NCBI GenBank assembly: GCA_964424105.1 | Contig: CAYRHJ010000030.1 | Location: 124,001-188,000, forward strand | DNA: 64,000 nucleotides | Direction of reading: 5' to 3' | From: CAYRHJ01 sp964424105 | GTDB taxonomy: Bacteria > Planctomycetota > Phycisphaerae > UBA1845 | In this document: positions 62,983 through 64,000 of the stretch, in pieces | Position numbering within the stretch: position 1 is the first letter of the stretch | Layout of the letters: the number at the start of each line of letters is the position of its first letter | Program-made: the position numbers and the translations under genes | Notes under the pieces: generated by a model | What the model was told of the DNA's origin: nothing | Seen by the model: only the letters and a program-made list of their open reading frames with translations | Databases searched by the model: none

Positions 62983-63852
62983 ATGGCGACAGCGATCCAT
63001 GCGACACAGTGTCTGGTATGCAGAACCACAAACTCGGAAGATGCCATGCTCTGCGCGCATTGCGCGGCACCGATGGCCTTGACCCACGAGTCCATCGCCC
63101 AGGACCAACGGCCCAGCATCATCACCATCATTGGTGACAGCAACGTTGGAAAGACGGTCTATCTCGGATATCTGTTGGACATGCTCAGTCGGCGGGCGGG
63201 CGAGTTTGAAGCCGTTCCCAAGGGGCCTTTCTCGGTCAACCTGCAACACACCGTCATGAGTCACCTGGCGTCTCGGCTTTTTCCGCCCAAGACGCCCAAC
63301 GAAGTCGATCAATGGCATTGGGCCTATTGTCAGATCATCAATCGCAAGAACAGCGAACGCTGGCACGACCTGGTGATGCCGGATATGGCCGGCGAAGCCA
63401 TCGCCGCGGAACTCGACGCGCCGCACACCTATGCGGTCATTCGCGGCATACTGGCGCAGAGCACGGGAATCATGCTGCTGGTGGATGCCTCGCAAGCGGC
63501 GATGGGCAACGTGCACGCCGATTTCTTCGCATTCAAGTTGATGAGCTACATCGATCAATTGGCTGGTCTGAAGTCGGGCGTGAAAATCGCCACGCCGGTC
63601 GCGGTCGTTCTGTGCAAGAGCGATTACTGCCCGCAGGCGTTCGACGACCCGATCACCTTCGCACGCACCAATCTGAATCGTCTGTGGAACCTGTGCGAGT
63701 CGCGTTTCGCCAACGTCGCCTTCTTCGCCACAAGTGTCATCGGCGCCATCGGATTCGGTACGGACGTCGATGACAACGTCGTGCCCGTGCCGCTGCACTC
63801 GGCGCCGCGCGGCGTACTTGAACCCTACGAATGGCTGCTCTCGGCGCTGTAA
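62983..63852 (+). CDS. Zinc-ribbon P-loop GTPase (Double-GTPase-2-like)
   Basis: A 289-residue protein. It opens with a zinc ribbon (CLVCRTTNSEDAMLCAHC). Then Walker A at IIGDSNVGKTVYLGYLLDML (residues about 46-65), a switch-region-type motif LVMPDMAGEAIAAE with the D-x-x-G (DMAG), and an NKxD-like VAVVLCKSDYC (CKSD). The fold is a TRAFAC-type small GTPase and resembles the DO-GTPase-2 family, known from GTPase-centred conflict systems and often preceded by a zinc ribbon. The stop overlaps the next ATG (TAATG), so the two are translationally coupled. Confidence 0.75.
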   Translation: MATAIHATQCLVCRTTNSEDAMLCAHCAAPMALTHESIAQDQRPSIITIIGDSNVGKTVYLGYLLDMLSRRAGEFEAVPKGPFSVNLQHTVMSHLASRLFPPKTPNEVDQWHWAYCQIINRKNSERWHDLVMPDMAGEAIAAELDAPHTYAVIRGILAQSTGIMLLVDASQAAMGNVHADFFAFKLMSYIDQLAGLKSGVKIATPVAVVLCKSDYCPQAFDDPITFARTNLNRLWNLCESRFANVAFFATSVIGAIGFGTDVDDNVVPVPLHSAPRGVLEPYEWLLSAL

Positions 63853-64000
63853 TGAACATCGATCAGGCCATTTTCACGTCGGCCGAAACGGTCATGGGTC
63901 AAGGATATCGCGTGACGGCTGCGTCGCCCGGTGTCACGTCCGACGAAAAAAAGTGCATCTCGCGACATTCGCCGTCACACGAAGCCCTGTGCGACAAGTC
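63852..64000 (+). CDS. N-terminus of a GTPase-associated-protein-1-like protein (cut by window end)
   Basis: Forty-nine residues visible. IDQAIFTSAETVMGQGYRVT followed by AASPGVTSDEKKCI and HSPSHEALC resembles the N-terminal domain of GTPase-associated protein 1 (GAP1-N), whose pattern is xxQAxxTSxxxxxxxGY..xAxSPG. GAP1-like proteins occur in operons with DO-GTPase genes, which is exactly the neighbour here. The start ATG overlaps the previous stop. The rest of the protein is beyond the window. Confidence 0.55.
   Translation, partial: MNIDQAIFTSAETVMGQGYRVTAASPGVTSDEKKCISRHSPSHEALCDK

Overview
This window looks like chromosomal DNA of a Planctomycetota bacterium, possibly of the Phycisphaerae. 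That placement is an inference from gene content; there is no rRNA to confirm it. Supporting traits are an LpxC-FabZ fusion beside LpxA (an outer membrane with lipid A), two adjacent genes of the futalosine menaquinone route (mqnC, mqnA), a tricorn protease, a subtilase with cysteine-rich repeats, an NHLRC2-like protein, FGE/SUMF-type domains, a eukaryote-like UDP-sugar pyrophosphorylase, and small operons separated by long palindrome-filled spacers. By eye the GC content is about 58-60%. I see no phage, IS element, CRISPR array or rRNA. There are two tRNAs: Leu(TAA) and Glu(TTC).

Layout. 1-5.1 kb: 3' part of an NHL-propeller protein, a strong two-way terminator, and a large secreted subtilase. 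5.7-12.2 kb: cell-envelope genes (Gfo/Idh oxidoreductase, lpxA, lpxC-fabZ, UDP-sugar pyrophosphorylase), interrupted by a two-gene module of an STAS-ATPase fusion and an STAS-like protein. 12.4-21 kb: rtcB, tRNA-Leu, dnaK, an ACT-domain protein, a membrane Zn peptidase, an S41-type protease, and an overlapping pair of a Trm112-like protein and ribosomal protein bS18. 21.4-31.8 kb: mnmG, an HTH-receiver regulator, a RusA-like nuclease, a cyclic-2,3-diphosphoglycerate-synthetase-like NTPase, ribF, a GT4 glycosyltransferase and a large FAD/Fe-S dehydrogenase. 32-40 kb: lipoprotein tricorn protease, small kinase-like protein, mqnC/mqnA, parvulin-type isomerase.

40.4-48.7 kb holds surface-glycan genes: two methyltransferases, a GT2 glycosyltransferase overlapping an asparagine-synthase-like amidotransferase, a GT39-like membrane transferase and an EboC-like UbiA protein. 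48.7-56.8 kb: GHMP kinase, bifunctional-nuclease-domain protein, panB, tRNA-Glu, two lipoproteins, a sugar-nucleotide epimerase and an ABC-2 exporter pair. 57.4-64 kb is the most unusual part. A 1064-residue coiled-coil protein is divergent from a 284-residue coiled-coil protein, which is followed by an FGE-like protein, a zinc-ribbon P-loop GTPase and the start of a protein resembling GTPase-associated protein 1. These look like parts of a GTPase-centred system that continues beyond the right edge.

Nearly every spacer longer than about 200 bases carries members of several palindromic repeat families. The commonest has fixed ends (GAGCCGCGA ... GAGCGG) around one of two alternative cores. Others are a CATTCCGGCGAAAGCCGGAATCC type and CCCACCTCC/GGAGGTGGG or CCATCCATCGC/GCGATGGG hairpins. 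Some form short tandem arrays, and one copy is split by 94 bases of foreign sequence.
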